Source of the DNA: Biscogniauxia marginata
Taxonomy: Eukaryota > Ascomycota > Sordariomycetes > Xylariales > Xylariaceae
Assembly: GCA_022695795.1 (NCBI GenBank)
Contig: MU404097.1
Coordinates: 124,001 to 188,000, forward strand
Reading direction: 5' to 3'
DNA: 64,000 bases
Shown here in pieces: positions 22,379 through 34,836 of the stretch. Below the pieces are notes generated by a model. The model ran no database searches. It was not told the DNA's origin and worked only from the letters and a program-made list of their open reading frames with translations. Position numbers and translations under genes: made by a program. Numbering within the stretch: the first letter of the stretch is position 1; every line of letters begins with the position of its first letter.

Positions 22379-25300
22379 AATAGGATGGCAAGGGACAAGC
22401 CTCCCCTACTGGTCTGGACGGCAGTATTCCTGCTATCAGTTTCGACTCATTCTGCAGGCTGTTGGACGATTTTCCTGGCAGTACATATTCATAATTCGAA
22501 ATTACTCGCCGCGGGATTACCTTATCCTTGTCTCGTCTCCCCAGTTTACACCCAGATTTAGTTTGACGGCATTGGGATCGGAGTTCGGGTCGTTGATTCC
22601 CGTCTGGCTGGGACGAGCGTGGCTCTTATTTCCCATACTTTATTCTCCATGGTCTCTCGGTGGTAATAAGTCATGATTTACGGCGGCAGCAGGCTAGATG
22701 GATAATCCGGCTGATCGCAACTTTTCCTCGTTAACCTTCTTCCAAGGTGTTAGGCCTTCTAACGTGGCGTGCGTCAAAAGAACCAGGGAGACTCTCGGTC
22801 GTATTCTTGCATTTCCCCGTAACCGATTTGTCTACACAGCCTCGACCTTATATCTGCGCTATGCGACGTTTATACATGATTGGAAGCGAGGGGAGAGGGG
22901 GGTCATCATTCTTCCCATAGACTGGACTACATGTTTCAGTAAGCGATACAGAACAGTGGGTGGTTGATGGTGGGTACCTACTTGGTGAGATTTGGATTCG
23001 CATAAGCAACCGGTCCATCTGCCTGCAGTTTCTTGTCGTCTTGTCTTTTTCGCTTCGTCTTTTCTTATCAAACTCGTCTTTCCTCTCCACTCCCCTTCCC
23101 TTCCAGCATCAACACTGCTCTATACGACTAGTCACACTACATCCGCAGCACTCTCACCACCTCAGAGAAGGACGAGTACGGACATCATGGACGGTAATCT
23201 ACGTTAGTAGGAAGAGAGCATCAGCGTAACGCGCAAAGCAATTCGAGAATAGAAGACACGCTATAAGTATGACGTGGAAGCGGCAGAACACAATAATCTC
23301 ACCACTTCCTCCTCCTTTCCTCTCACCACTCTGAATATGAACAAGGTGGATTCTTTGAGATTTGGATCTCGCCTCATGGGTATAAAGGACAACTAATGAG
23401 TTAGTCTAATCGGATATCCACTAGCTGACTAGGAATCCGCCGGAGGTTTGTGTTGTCCCTCCCATGGGTATTATAGGTACATGGGAGGATGACGATGATG
23501 CATGCTGGATGGACCAGAGGTTGTTACAGTAGCTGAATAGACTTCACTTATACATATGACCTTGCGCGCATATACAGACATGCATACGTGCACAGGAAGC
23601 TCCTGCCGAAAGAGATGGTATCATTCTAATGGCCAACTTGCAATACCCCTAGGGCTTATACGACATACACGTCTTGGCCTGCCCAGCAGCGGATATGTGT
23701 AGACCCCATCAGGTCATATTATCTCCTTGAAACGTAAGTTTTTTGTTTACTCGAGAGAAAAAAAATGTACCGAAGAGAAACTTAGCTAGAGGGAGGTAGG
23801 GGCCATCGACGCTATTCAGTTATCACAAGAACCAAAAACCTCAAGAGCGAGTAAGTCTTCCAACTTGTGTGGAACTTATCTCTTTCATTTCATTTCTCCT
23901 CTGCTCCGCCCTTCCTCGATTGTACCTCGATCCCGTTCTTACTTTTTTCTCCTTCTTGCAATAAACGCACGAGACCCTTCTCATCAAAAAGAAGAACAAA
24001 CACCAAGATAAAACTTTAATAAATGCGCCATTGAAATAGCTAAATAGCTATAGAAATTAATTCCCCTTCCCACCCCCTTCCGGCGCGCAAAAATAAAACA
24101 GTTGAACCAGAAAACCGCCTTGCCCCCCTTTCCCTGTATCCCCATCCCATCCAAACCCAGTCCAGGTCAGCGTTCCCCGCCCTCACACATGGTTGTTTTC
24201 CAAAAAGAAATTTGCAGCACAATAAAACAGTGAAAATAAGAGTTATATAAATATGCCACCCAAGGATATCATTTCAACGGAAAGAAAGAGAGAGAGAGAG
24301 AAGAAAACATATAAAAGTCAGTAAGCCTGTCTGTCCTGCCGCAGTATCACGACTAACAATATCCCGCGTCCGCTGAAGAAAAGGAGTAGAGTTTATGGAG
24401 GGAAGGGGTGTGTTTTTTGTGTTTTTTGTCTTTTCTTTCTATCCACCATGTTATATTCTATGCCCCCGATAGATTTGATCAGATAGATGCTCGTCTTCTC
24501 GTGTTCCTTGGGAGAAGAAAAGAATAGACTCCGTAAGTAAATAATATCCTCTCATCAGGTAGGTAACTTCCAGGTTCCTGAGTAGGTAGGTGGGTGACTT
24601 GGGTAGGCTGGCCGGACACCGACTCGGGATGATCCCTAGGTTGTACCTAAATAACAACCACCCACATCGGTTTGGCGTGGTTTGGTTTGGTTTAGTTTTC
24701 GCCCGGTCCCGGTACCGACACCCCCTTTTTCCCGAGCTTATTTATCGTGGGAGTATAAGAGAGAACAAGTAAACCCAGGTTTGATGAATTAATTCTTAAC
24801 GACGGGTCAATATTCCCAAATCCCTGTTATGCGTGTGCGTTTTGTCAGTGACTCGTGATGATCGGCGAAGTTTCGTGTTATCCGTACTTCGTATGCAAGT
24901 TGGTAATGGGAAATAGGAGTCGGTTTGCTGAATTGCGATTGATACCCGAGGGTACTCCGGTTTGCCTGCCTTTCCCCGGCCTCCCCCCCACAACCACCTC
25001 CCCACATATGATTGATTGGCTGGTTGGCTGGCTGGGGTAGGCCCTGTGCCTAGGTTGAGCAATGTGGGGGAGAAAAGGAAATCGAGGTCGAAATCGAGGT
25101 CGAGTGGAACTATGGAAGTGATGGTGTGTGTGTGTGTGTGTATATATCGTGCCTGCTGCGTTGCGGTATAGAGGGGCGTTAGATGGTCTAGCAGCAGCAG
25201 ACGTCATCGCTCCCCGATAACGAGATGAAACCCCAGGACCGCCTTCTTCCGCTGCCATACGTAAGTTGGTTTTGGTCCTGGGGAAAAGAGAACCCCTCCA

Positions 25301-26221
25301 TAAATTTAAACAGGAGCGTTGTCCTTTCCCACGCGTTCGTGCATGCGCAGCAAGTACGGCATCTTATCGCATGATATCGTATCGCCGTCCTTTTTTTGGG
25401 ATGGCAGGTGGGGGGAGGAGGGGTGAGAACGACCCCATCACCGAACTACCTAACTACTGGTAGGTGGCGTAGCGCAAGGAGCTAGCAGTAGGTAGACGGA
25501 AGGTAGGTAGAAATAGGGAAGTAGGTACATAGGCAAGGACCCGCAGACTGGGGTAGCGGGTCGGGGAGGAGGGCAACCGAGCGTTTTCCATCCGTCCGCG
25601 GCGCGCAGAGAGGGAAAAAAAAAAAAAAAAAGAATTATTCGTGCAGATCGAAGAGCGTTGGAACACCGAAAAATATCCAGGGTCCGGTTCCGTTCGGTTC
25701 CGTTCGGTGCCCGCTTTTTCTTTTTCTTTTTCTCCTCCTTTTCTTTTCTTTTCTTGTTAACCGGGTCCCTCATTGTATGCAGGTTGGTAGTGATGCCCTC
25801 GATATGACCAGAATCCCCAGTAACACAAAACCGGAACCCCGTTGGCGCAACGGGGGGCAGAGGAAGTCGAGTCCATCTGTCGGCGAAAACAAACAATCAA
25901 GCAAGCAAGTAGGCGAGCAAACGAGAGATGCAAGAGAGGGCGACAGGTGTGGGGCGGGTGGGCGAGGCTGATTGCTGGAGGAGGAGGAGGAAGTAATAAG
26001 TTATCGCATACGAAGAGGTAGGTAAGTAGTAATGTGAGGACGAAGCGAGCGAGTGGACGTTGTGAGAAAATGTATCGACGCTGATAGGATCTTCGTCATA
26101 TCTGAGGTGAGAGATAACAATAGGCCGACAAGGCAGGCGAAAAAAAAAAGTTAAGTGTGCAATAAGAATTAAAAAAAAAAAAAAAAGCAAGACTGAATGA
26201 ACTTTTTGCTCTTTTTGTTTA
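22379..26221. other. Intergenic, low-complexity tracts, no gene recognised
   Basis: About 3.8 kb between the Vid30-like gene and a short convergent gene. It has pyrimidine runs (23030-23100, 23870-24000), an (AG)n run at about 24286-24300, a (GT)n run at about 25122-25141, a poly-A run near 25615-25632, and (AGGT)n near 24560-24600 and 25490-25525. Multiple overlapping frames look random. Part may be the 3' untranslated region of the 90-residue gene. Confidence 0.5.
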
Positions 26222-26494
26222 TTACGAAATCGCGATGCCCTCCATGTCCCGCATCAGCACCGCCATCTGCGCGCGCTTCGCCGCCTCCGCTACCAGGTTC
26301 AGGTCCCGGATGAAGACGTCGGTGCTCGGCGTCTTCTGCACGACCGGCGGCGGCGGCGGCGGCGCGAAGGTGTTGATGTTGCTCGACGACGGCGAGCCTT
26401 GGTGGCTGCTGCTGTTGCTGCTCGTTGTCGTCGATGTGAAGGCGGCGGGGTTCATGGTCGTCGTGGTCGTGGGCGAGGAGATGGGTGCGTTCAT
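26222..26494 (-). CDS. Small uncharacterised protein (90 aa)
   Basis: Single exon, not recognised by family. The N-terminal 55 residues are Ser/Thr/Pro-rich with a seven-proline run. The last 35 residues form a clean amphipathic helix (VFIRDLNLVAEAAKRAQMAV, then LMRDMEGIAIS), the kind of short conserved tail seen in many small fungal regulators. Codons are strongly biased to C or G at the third position across the helix (for example GCG AAG CGC GCG CAG ATG), unlike the low-complexity sequence around it. This is the main reason to call it a gene. It is isolated: nearest genes are about 3.8 kb and 2.9 kb away, suggesting long regulatory regions or untranslated leaders. An upstream spliced exon cannot be excluded. 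Confidence 0.6.
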   Translation of the reverse strand: MNAPISSPTTTTTMNPAAFTSTTTSSNSSSHQGSPSSSNINTFAPPPPPPVVQKTPSTDVFIRDLNLVAEAAKRAQMAVLMRDMEGIAIS

Positions 26495-29439
26495 AGTTTT
26501 ATTTTATTATTTTTTTCTTGGTTTGCTCTTTGGTTGGTTGATTGGTATATGTATATTGTAGGTGGGAGAGGGACGGCAAGATACCTAAGTAGGTAGGTAG
26601 GTAGGTAGGTAGGTAAATAATAGTTTTAACCTTTTTTGTTTTCCGTTTTTCTTTATTCGCCTTGTCCTTATCCTTGTTTTTGCCCCGGGTGACGGAACTT
26701 GTCGTCACGAGATGGAGGGGGAGGGGTATGTAGGTAGGTAGGTAGTTAGGTGTAAGTAGCTTGTGCTTATGTAGTATCGGCCCTCGGCTCGTTGCAGATT
26801 TTTGTTGCAGCCTCTTCCTGCTGCGGCCCAATCTGAGAATTTCCTCCTTCTTGGCGATATATCGAAGGCGAAGAAGAAAATTGAAGAGGGACGCCGATGG
26901 TACGATCTCGTACGAGGTTTCGGGGTTTGGGTTCTGTAGGTAGGTAATATCGCGGTTTGTGATGATGAAGGTGGCAAGGGCCGACAGAGTTCTCGTTGGT
27001 GTTATGTGTATGTATATATATAGGATATACTTATATTATCTGACGCCGTTCCTCGTGGAGCTAGGGTGATAGTATATGTGGAGAGAGGGGGTAGAAAAAC
27101 GTGTTAGCCGTGGTTGGGGTCACAACGCCAGGGTTTATAATAATAAAAACTCGTCGAAAACCACGCGAGGAGGGTGGGAGGATGAACACGGAGAGTAATG
27201 GTTGGTTGATGATGAAGTGTGTCTCAGAGTCACCAGTTCCTATTTTGGCAAAAGGAGGTGTGGGATGGGGTAGCGGGGGGCGGCTCCTGAGTGGCTGTTC
27301 CTTTCTATTATTCGTGAGCAGGAAGCTAGGAGGATTCCGAAGATGGTATGTGGTTCTTTGGTGTCACTAGCGGTGATAAGCTGAAAGAGCGAGAACAACA
27401 GATTTGAGGCGGCGATCCGCTTCTTAAATTGTCTACCGTGGCCAGGTCACTAAATAGGCAACCCTGCTTGGGTGATTACAGAGGTCAAGCGGATGGGAGA
27501 GTGGTGATCAGCAAAGCTAGTAGAGCTGGGCAAAAGGAACGATGAGATACATTAACATGTAAATACCTAAGGTTAGGCATATATGTATATTGGCATGTCG
27601 GTATGTGCTTGAAAGAAGGTGGCATCCGGGCACTATAGCATTCTACTATATCTATGACGATAGTTGACCGAGGCGGTAACAAAGCCAATTCGTGGAAAGC
27701 AATTAGGAATTCGACTTAATCCAAGTTGAGGTAATTCCTGAGATTCAGTTTGAATGCAGGGTGATGACAAAAGGTGGGAAAAAAGGCGCTTGCCTATCGT
27801 GGATGGCCGAAGACGGGGCTTTGGAAAACAAAGACAAGGTGGCAAGCGGAGGGGTCTCAACTATCACTACATACTCCTTGCGCGGTCAAGGAAATCCGAC
27901 GGGAGAACCGTCGGGATTCTCGAGGCTTGCTTGCCAGTCCCTCCCACCGTCGGCGGCTTGGCGAGAATAAGGAGGATTGCTAACTCTCACCCACGCGCGG
28001 GGGAGGGAATACGGGGTTTGCGAAACAAATGGATTTCACGAACTTGTTAGTCCTTAATGATACGGGAGAATAGGACTCATCTAGATTGTATGTAGCAGAG
28101 CAGCCGGCCGGACCGCCGGGGTCCAATGCAACCTTGACAATGGGCGGAAGTCCAGGGTCCCATGTTCGCGAGAGAGGACATCATCCTCTTACTACATCAT
28201 CGTACATCAGATCAACTATTTAGCGGCGGAAGATCTGATATTTATATACAACAATAAGCGTGGGTAAAGAGATGGAAGGATTGCAGACGATATCGCTGTG
28301 GGGAAACGGTCGTCTTCTCCTATCTATATTAATACTGTTCCTAAGCTGAGCAAGTATTGAGAGATAGATGAACTAACCGCAAGGACCTAGGGAGGTAGGT
28401 ATTGTATACTACCGCTAGGTACAGTTTGTTGCTTTCTTTTTCTCTTCTATGCTATTACATGTAGCATTATCGATAACCATGCCGGCGTATCTCTCGGGGG
28501 AGTACATTGCATAGACCGTTCTGGGTCTTTTCGCTTCTAATTCCAGGATTGTCTTGGCGATGGAAAATCAGGAATCGGATTTTAGATGGTCGTATGCGTC
28601 CGTGTTTGAAGAGATCCAAACCCGTATTTTCAATTTTTACTTTCTGAGCAATACGGTGCTGTAATTCGTACCTCTACGTACGTACATGTAGGAATCGGCC
28701 CCTGACCCCGCAATGCGCCCCGGACTTTTCAGGCCGTTTGGCTTGTGATCGTCGTTCCAACAGCATCATCATCTATCGACAATTCATACCTGAGATCGAT
28801 GCCCGCCAAGGCTGATTCCCATCTCTAGTGTAGTATACGGATGCAATGCACTCTGCATGGCAACTCAGCAAGGCAACCAGAACTGGTCGGCTCTGCAATG
28901 CTACCGTACCATCATGCGACAGATTCACTTTGTGTTTATCTTACGTACGTACCTAAGCAAGTAATAAGATACACAGGTAGGTAAGTATTGTTCTGGAGCG
29001 CTGTGCATGCAGTTTGGGGATGCCCACAGCCTGTTCGTCTGGTTCTTCTCGGCGTGGGGACAACTGGAGATGCGACTGGAGGAACCCCCAAGACCCCTAA
29101 AACCTCAATGGAAGTCGAGAATCCCCGCTGCTTAAATAGGAAGATTGCATGCTAGCCCCCACCAAACCATTAGTCGGAGCCTCTGAACACCGAGGCTTTT
29201 TTGCCGGGTGCTCCCACCTGTCGGTCCCCAAGCCTAACTCCCCGTTCCGCCCCAATGCAGGTGGCCCGATTTTCAATTCTATCGGTCCGGACAACCCACG
29301 GGGGGGGGTGCACTCCGCACATCGAGTCGCCTTATCGCTATCGCTTAAGCGGTACGGCGACGGAAATTTTCCAGATAAAGCCGCCGTTTGTCAACTTCCA
29401 TTTCAACACATCTGCGCGAGGCGGGTTCCGCATCCGATC
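26495..29439. other. Intergenic, (GTAG)n microsatellites, no gene recognised
   Basis: About 2.9 kb upstream of both the small gene and the metaxin gene (divergent). It contains (GTAG)6 at 26589-26612 and further AGGT runs at 26728-26745, 26936-26946 and 28975-28987. Frames at 27101-27370 and 27754-28050 look random. Bases 29149-29439 are open in the metaxin frame but are treated as leader. Confidence 0.5.
26589..26614. repeat. (GTAG)6 tetranucleotide microsatellite
   Basis: Six uninterrupted GTAG units, about 95 bp upstream of the small gene's ATG, so probably inside its promoter or leader. Confidence 0.85.
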
Positions 29440-30394
29440 ATGCCATTAGACGGGGCCAGATCGCGGCCGCGACCCTCAGGGCCGTCAGGCTGGTTCGCTA
29501 TCCCAGCTCCCTTAACTCGGCTATTCAAGAAGTTTCCGCTCTTGACCTATCCTCCGAACGAGCTCCCCGCCCGGTCACCCGATACTCGCGACGTGGCGAC
29601 GCTGTACGTCTTCATATCAGACAAGGACGCCCTGAAAGGGTTTCCCAGTTACAATCCGTCTTGTCTAAAGTGGCAGGTGGGCAAGCAACCAGACCCGTTG
29701 TCGTCGGGCGCCTCAAGACTGATCACATTCTGCGCAGACTTTCCTCAAACTAGCCGGCGTCGATTTCCGTTTACTGCCTTCCAACAACCATGCCTCTCCC
29801 ACCGGCGCGTTGCCTTTCCTCCTCCCTCCCTCGGAACCGCACAGCGTCAAGTCGCAAATTCCCATCCCTTCAAACAAGCTCGAACAGTATGCGCTCGACA
29901 ACAGTACCTCCAAGATACCCGACGTTCAGCACCTAAGGCTGGAAGCGTACGAGTCGCTTCTTGACCATCGGATACGAAACGCTTGGCTGTATCATTTATA
30001 CCTTTCTCCTGCGAACTCTGCCCTACTCTCTCGTCTCTACGTAGCCCCCGTCTCCACCTCCGCACCCGTCCGGACGACGATATTACATCAGTTGCGCCGG
30101 GCGGCCGAGGCGGAGATACTGAGATCAACACGAAGACGGGCAGTAGTTCCCGCTGCCTTGTATAGCGACGCCAGTGAGGCTTTCAGCGCATTGGAGACGG
30201 CGCTCGACTCGGGGCCTTGGTTCTTCGATAGCGCCGAACCGGGTCTATTCGATGTGACAGTATTCGCCTACACGCACCTGATCTTGGATGACAGTTTGGC
30301 GTGGGAGGATCGAAAACTCACAGATATCCTGAAAGAATTCCCGGGCTTAGTGGAGCACCGGGATAGGATATTGCAAAAATGCTGGGGACTGTGA
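29440..30394 (+). CDS. Metaxin/SAM-complex GST-like mitochondrial outer-membrane protein
   Basis: Likely subunit of the sorting and assembly machinery that inserts beta-barrel proteins in the mitochondrial outer membrane (Sam35/metaxin type). Two exons, 29440-29676 and 29738-30394, with a 61-nt intron (GTGGGC...CGCAG), give 297 residues. The family's thioredoxin-like N-terminal block is clear: LYVF, then NPSCLKWQTFLKLAGVDFRL across the splice site, then SNNHASPTGALPFLLPP. The C-terminal all-helical GST-like part includes WFFDSAEPGLFDVTVFAYTH, with the GLFD typical of metaxins. The start chosen is MPLDGARS; an in-frame Met at 29149 would add 97 low-complexity residues without family support. 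Sam35 versus metaxin-1 assignment is uncertain. Confidence 0.87.
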
Positions 30395-30918
30395 GAAACA
30401 GGCACGTAGTAATGACCAATGTAAATTATGTAGAAGGACCATGAGAGAAAAGCCTAGGCGGCATGCATGAGGCATGGGGGCAATTTGTATATTCTAGGGG
30501 TTAGGGATGTGCCATTATCGACCCCTTTACGTACTCTCGGGCTCTCTGTCTTTGATGTCGCTTATAGTTCAGATACAGTCGCACATATGCGATCTGACTA
30601 TCTCTATATGGCACGCTTTGAGGAAAGCCTTGATACCCCCCTTTTAAGCACTTTCACCTCATCGGATAAGCTCATGTAAAAAAGAGGGCCAGGCCCTAGT
30701 TACCCGGAAGTAAGATAACCATACCTTCTCCCTTCACCCCCCTTCCCGCAAAATCCCCTGCATGCAGAGAAGTACGTCTATGCCCTTTCATGTCCGACCA
30801 CCAGAAAGATGAAGAGAATTATTTCACTTAATCTCACATGTTCCCCTTTTTTTTTCCGCTCAGCAAAGTGGTGTATCATGGCAGCCGTGACGGGGTAAAT
30901 CATCATCTTCATCCTAGG
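30395..30918. other. Intergenic between convergent genes
   Basis: About 0.5 kb separating the ends of the metaxin and SDR genes, probably two 3' untranslated regions. No further feature is seen. Confidence 0.55.
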
Positions 30919-32161
30919 TTACATCTTCGCCGCCAGGTGAACGCCGCCGTCGATGTTTATGGTAGCACCATTGACATACGACCTAAATCCGCCATTAGCG
31001 CATTTACATTACATTTCATTCCCCCTTATCTATAGCACATCTATGGTTTTTTTTGGGGGTTTTTTTTTTTCAAATCAAAGGAGAGGTTCAAGGGAGGAGG
31101 GGGAGAGGGGAGGAAATCTCACCCGGCACGGCTCGCGAGGAATATACAAGCGCCGGCGACGTCGCCCGGGCGCCCGTGGCGCCTCATCGGGTTCCCGTCC
31201 TCGATGACGCCGCGGAAGTTGCGGAACGTGAAGGCCGTCATCTTGGTGTCGAAGGGCCCGCAGGCGAGCGTGTTCACTGTGATCCCCCGGGGCCCGAGGA
31301 ACTGCGACAGGTGCCGCGTCAGCTGGTGCAGCCCGGCTTTCGACGCCGTGTACGAGTAGTTCTCGAGCGTCGCGGGGACCGTCAGCGCGTTGATCGAGCC
31401 GATGTTGATTATAGCCGCCGGTCCTGCTTCTTCCTCCTTCTCCGTCTCCTTCTTCTTCTTCTCCTTTTTCTTCTTGTCGTCTTTTCCTTCTTCGTCGCTG
31501 TTGTTACTACTACCACCGCCATTGCCGCCGCCAGCCGCCTCGAGAAGCGGGAGCAGCAGCTGCGTCAGGGTGAACGCGCGCTGCAGGTTCAGCGTCAGGA
31601 TCCGCGACCACTGGTCGTCGGGGAACTTGTCGACGGGCGCGCGCCAGGCGGCGCCGCTGTTGTTGACGAGGACGTGCAGCTTGGGCTCGCGGCGCGCGAG
31701 CTCGGCCGCCAGGCGCTCGCACTCGTCGAGGTGCAGCAGGTCCGCCGGGATCGCCGAGCAGGTGCCCGGCCCCCGCGCCGTGAGCTCCGCCGCCGCCGCG
31801 GCGCACGCCGCCCCGTCCCGCGATGCGATGTACACGCGCGCCCCGTTCGCGACGAAGCCCTCGGATATCATGCGGCCTATGCCTCGCGCGCCTGAGGGTA
31901 AGTGGGTCAGCGATGGTGGGGCGGGGGGCTCTGCGCGTGGAGTTCTCCGGGGGAGACGGCGTATGATAAGCCGGGATGAGGCGGGTGATGGGTGGGAGGT
32001 GAAATGGATAATTAGATAGATGGTAAACGAGTGTGAGAGACAACTCACCTCCAGTCACAAGGACGACTTTCCCCTAAGAAATCAGATAGTCACAGGGGAT
32101 GTTGGTGAGTAAGTATGAGAGAGACGCTTACCTTAACATCGAATAGGCTGTTTACCTCCAT
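30919..32161 (-). CDS. Short-chain dehydrogenase/reductase with charged insert
   Basis: NAD(P)-dependent oxidoreductase of the classical SDR family; substrate unknown. Four exons: 32132-32161, 32049-32073, 31123-31891 and 30919-30982; 295 residues. The cofactor motif TGGARGIG (17-24) is split between exons 2 and 3. NNSG lies at 95-98, the catalytic Ser at about 184 (NIGSIN), and YTASK gives Tyr199 and Lys203. The C-terminus SYVNGATINIDGGVH is standard. Between helix E and strand 5 is an insert of about 37 residues (139-175), rich in Gly/Asn, then Lys and Glu (DDKKKKEKKKKETEKEEE), encoded by imperfect GAA/AAG repeats. It lies on a surface loop, so folding may survive. Exon 3 has extreme GC at third positions. 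The 25-nt and 30-nt first exons are short but fit the family exactly. Confidence 0.92.
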
Positions 32162-32873
32162 TGTCGTTCTCAGTAAACACAAAACTCGGAGCTATGATAT
32201 GATTATCAATCAGTGCAATGTGAGATACAAGCAAGTGAATGAACTAGGTTAAATAGGATAAATAACTATAAGCACAAAATGCGTTTCAAAGAAGTTGAAG
32301 TTGAGAAGTTCGTATAGGTGGTTGTAATGGATTGGATGGGCCGATCCGCGAGCCGAGGTATCTTTTATAGTGAATTCAACACTTGATCTCGCAGGTCAAA
32401 CTATGAAACACTAGCGAGCTCTCCAAATCAATATGATGAATTTCGGCTTGAAATTACGCCAGAGCATTGGCATTGGATACTGTGTACCATTTCGCCCCGG
32501 CAGTGTGGTTATGTACCGTGTCAATCCTGCTGCCTCTTTCTGTCGTAAGAGTTATTCTGAAATAATTAGTAAACCTATCAACATGATTCTGAACAGTTCG
32601 TTCATCCTTATATGCGTATTTTTGTTTTCCCCCCTAGATTAGTTGTTTTTACATCCAAGGTCTCGATGATAACGCCGACTATACGTCTCGAGATGTCTTC
32701 CTTAACCACTTTCAAGGGTTTCAAGAAATATTGTATGTCTCTGTGGTGTAATAACAGCAGCTCAATGGTATATCATGGGAAAAGGCCTACATCGACTATA
32801 TACAGGGTGGCATTCCTCACTGTTAAAGAATGAGGAGAGAGTGCAACTCTATCACGCTGACTCGCCTCTGGCA
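32162..32873. other. Intergenic between two same-strand genes
   Basis: About 0.7 kb from the SDR start to the methyltransferase stop, presumably the SDR promoter. Frames at 32433-32833 are not gene-like. Confidence 0.5.
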
Positions 32874-33722
32874 CTAGTGCGACCACACAGAAATATAGTC
32901 CTGGATTGTACTATTCTTAGCTCCAGAGGCATGGGTTCTCCTGGGCTTCAGATGCACAAGCCTTCTCAAGCCGTCCTCGCGCCGCGAACCTATTTTCCCT
33001 TCCAGCACGCCACCGTGCTCGTCCGTCGGGACCGCCTCCCCGGGGGCGGACAGATACGCCTCGTACGCATGAGGCGGAGCCGCCCAAGGAGGCCCGGGCT
33101 CCGACGCGCTCTTATCAGACGGGAACTCGAGACAAACGAGTCTGCCGTCGCTAGCCAGCAGGTCCGCAGTTCGTCGCGCCCATGCCGGTCGGCTCGAGGG
33201 GGGAAGTGCGCAGAAGAACTATACGAGGTAGTAGGGCATGCCCGCGTAAGCAGGATATTACAAGCTGGGGCCAAGGCTGCGTTCGCATAACTCACGGTGT
33301 AATCAAATATCAGATCGAACTTCGCCGGAACGCCGACCGCCGCCGCCACCGCGCCTAGCCACTCGTCCTCGAGGAAATTGCCCGTGAGCCAGGTGATCAC
33401 CCCCCGTCTGCCGCCATCCGGCGGCTCGTATGGGAACCCCTTCGCTGTTGCCTCCCCGGCATGCTTCTTCGCCGCGGCGGTGGCCTTGGGGGAAATGTCC
33501 AGGCCGCAGACGTCGAAGCCGAAGGCGCCGAGGAGCAGGACATCGTAGCCCGTGCCGCAGCCAGGAACAAGTGCGGTCTTCCGGACTCCCTCGTCCGGAA
33601 ACGAGAAAAGCTCTGGCTTTTCTTTGAGCAGGTCGTAGAGTGCCCAGCTGGGCCCTCCGCGGTCCCACTGCCAACATATTAAGTTAGTAATTGTGATATT
33701 AGGACTAAAATCCCTTCTCGCT

Positions 33723-33753
<31 letters not shown>

Positions 33754-33977
33754 CGCGTTGTAAAATATGTCTTGGGGGGCCAAAGGCCAAAACTTATTAG
33801 ACAAGCCAAATCCTCGTACTCCTGATATTAATAGGATATAAAAGGTAACACAGAGCTTCTCTAATTACTCACAGGTGTCCGTTCTTCCCCCCAGCAGACG
33901 TTCCAGCGTGATGCGTACTCCGAGGACGTGGTGTCCTTGAAGAACTCTGTAAGCGGTACTTGCGTCTCTTCAGCCAT
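32874..33977 (-). CDS. Thiol/thiopurine S-methyltransferase-family protein
   Basis: SAM-dependent class I methyltransferase of the TPMT family; fungal members methylate thiols or halides, often for detoxification. Three exons: 33873-33977, 33296-33667 and 32874-33218; 273 residues. The start MAEETQVPLTEFFKD leads into SRWNVCWGEERTPWDRGGPS, the family's N-terminal signature, split by intron 1. The SAM-binding motif I is PGCGTGYDV (about 70), with an acidic residue at the end of strand 2 in CGLDIS. A DLIFDYTFFCALPP block spans intron 2, and the C-terminus ends ISVWSH, as is usual. Intron 1 (33668-33872) contains a 28-nt poly-A run on the coding strand. Substrate is not predictable from sequence. 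Confidence 0.92.
33726..33753. repeat. Homopolymer run (T28 on plus strand)
   Basis: Twenty-eight consecutive T within intron 1 of the methyltransferase gene (poly-A in transcript sense). It lies mid-intron, away from both splice sites. Confidence 0.9.
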
Positions 33978-34836
33978 TCTATTTGGTGCTGATTTAAACC
34001 TAACCTATCAAGAGCCGGAGACGATAGTAGTGATGGTGTGGCACAGGTCTCTGAAAGGACGGGGGAGGAAGCAATGAAGTCCGTTGTACAATACATAAGA
34101 AGCTAGTAGGCGGGGTCTACTTTTACTGTAACACCCCATACCTACCCGTTGTATTAGAACGATAATTGGCCCTGTGGAATGATTGTCTCAAGTCCCTCTT
34201 CTTCCAACATGACTACAATTGTACATCAAGTATAACGTACCTAATTATGCCATTTTTCATATGACTGTTGTTTATACTACAAAGACACACAATACTGCTT
34301 GAAACCTTGAAGGTGCTATATGTAAGTCATATGTTAATATTTGGTGAGGTATCCCGGTTAGACGGTGCCTTTTAAACCTTCACTGTATTCGAGGATCTGA
34401 AAAGGTATTGATTCATTACAGGTAGGTTGAATACATTCATGCATTGTTGAATCAACGCGGCACCCTTGAATTTGACATCAAAAAAATATAGTAGTGGCTA
34501 GGTTCTGGGCTTGAGATGTTGAATTATTGGGATTTCTTTTCTTTTTATAATGTTTGCGCTCGAACGGGCAATCTAGTCGACACCTGCACTAATCCCATAC
34601 CGTAGGCGTAGTGGTAATCCATATCGAAACTTAAGACTTTTCACTAATGTAGAATCTGTAGTTCAGTACTCGTTTGATTGCGTAATATATTTTCATGCTG
34701 TTTTGAGTATTTGGGAATTTTCTATGACAATGATAATACGTTTTTTCAATCTACGCAATCTGTGAGCCACACGCTCCTCGGGAGTAATAGTAGTAGTTTT
34801 GTAACAAACACCGATAAGCTGCGAACATAGAGCTTA
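33978..34836. other. Intergenic, AT-rich, no gene recognised
   Basis: About 0.86 kb between the methyltransferase start and the 3' end of the proline gene. AT-rich (34200-34760). No coding or RNA signal. Confidence 0.55.

Noticed and set aside
29149..29439. 97-residue N-terminal extension of the metaxin frame
   Set aside because: The extension is low-complexity without family similarity; the Met at 29440 gives a length and start typical of the family.
31053..31895. 280-codon plus-strand frame over the SDR gene
   Set aside because: Antisense shadow of the GC-rich SDR exon; no motifs.
30919..33977. Possible small biosynthetic cluster (SDR plus methyltransferase)
   Set aside because: Only two tailoring-type enzymes with no synthase, regulator or transporter adjacent; the methyltransferase is of the thiol-detoxification type and the next genes are housekeeping.
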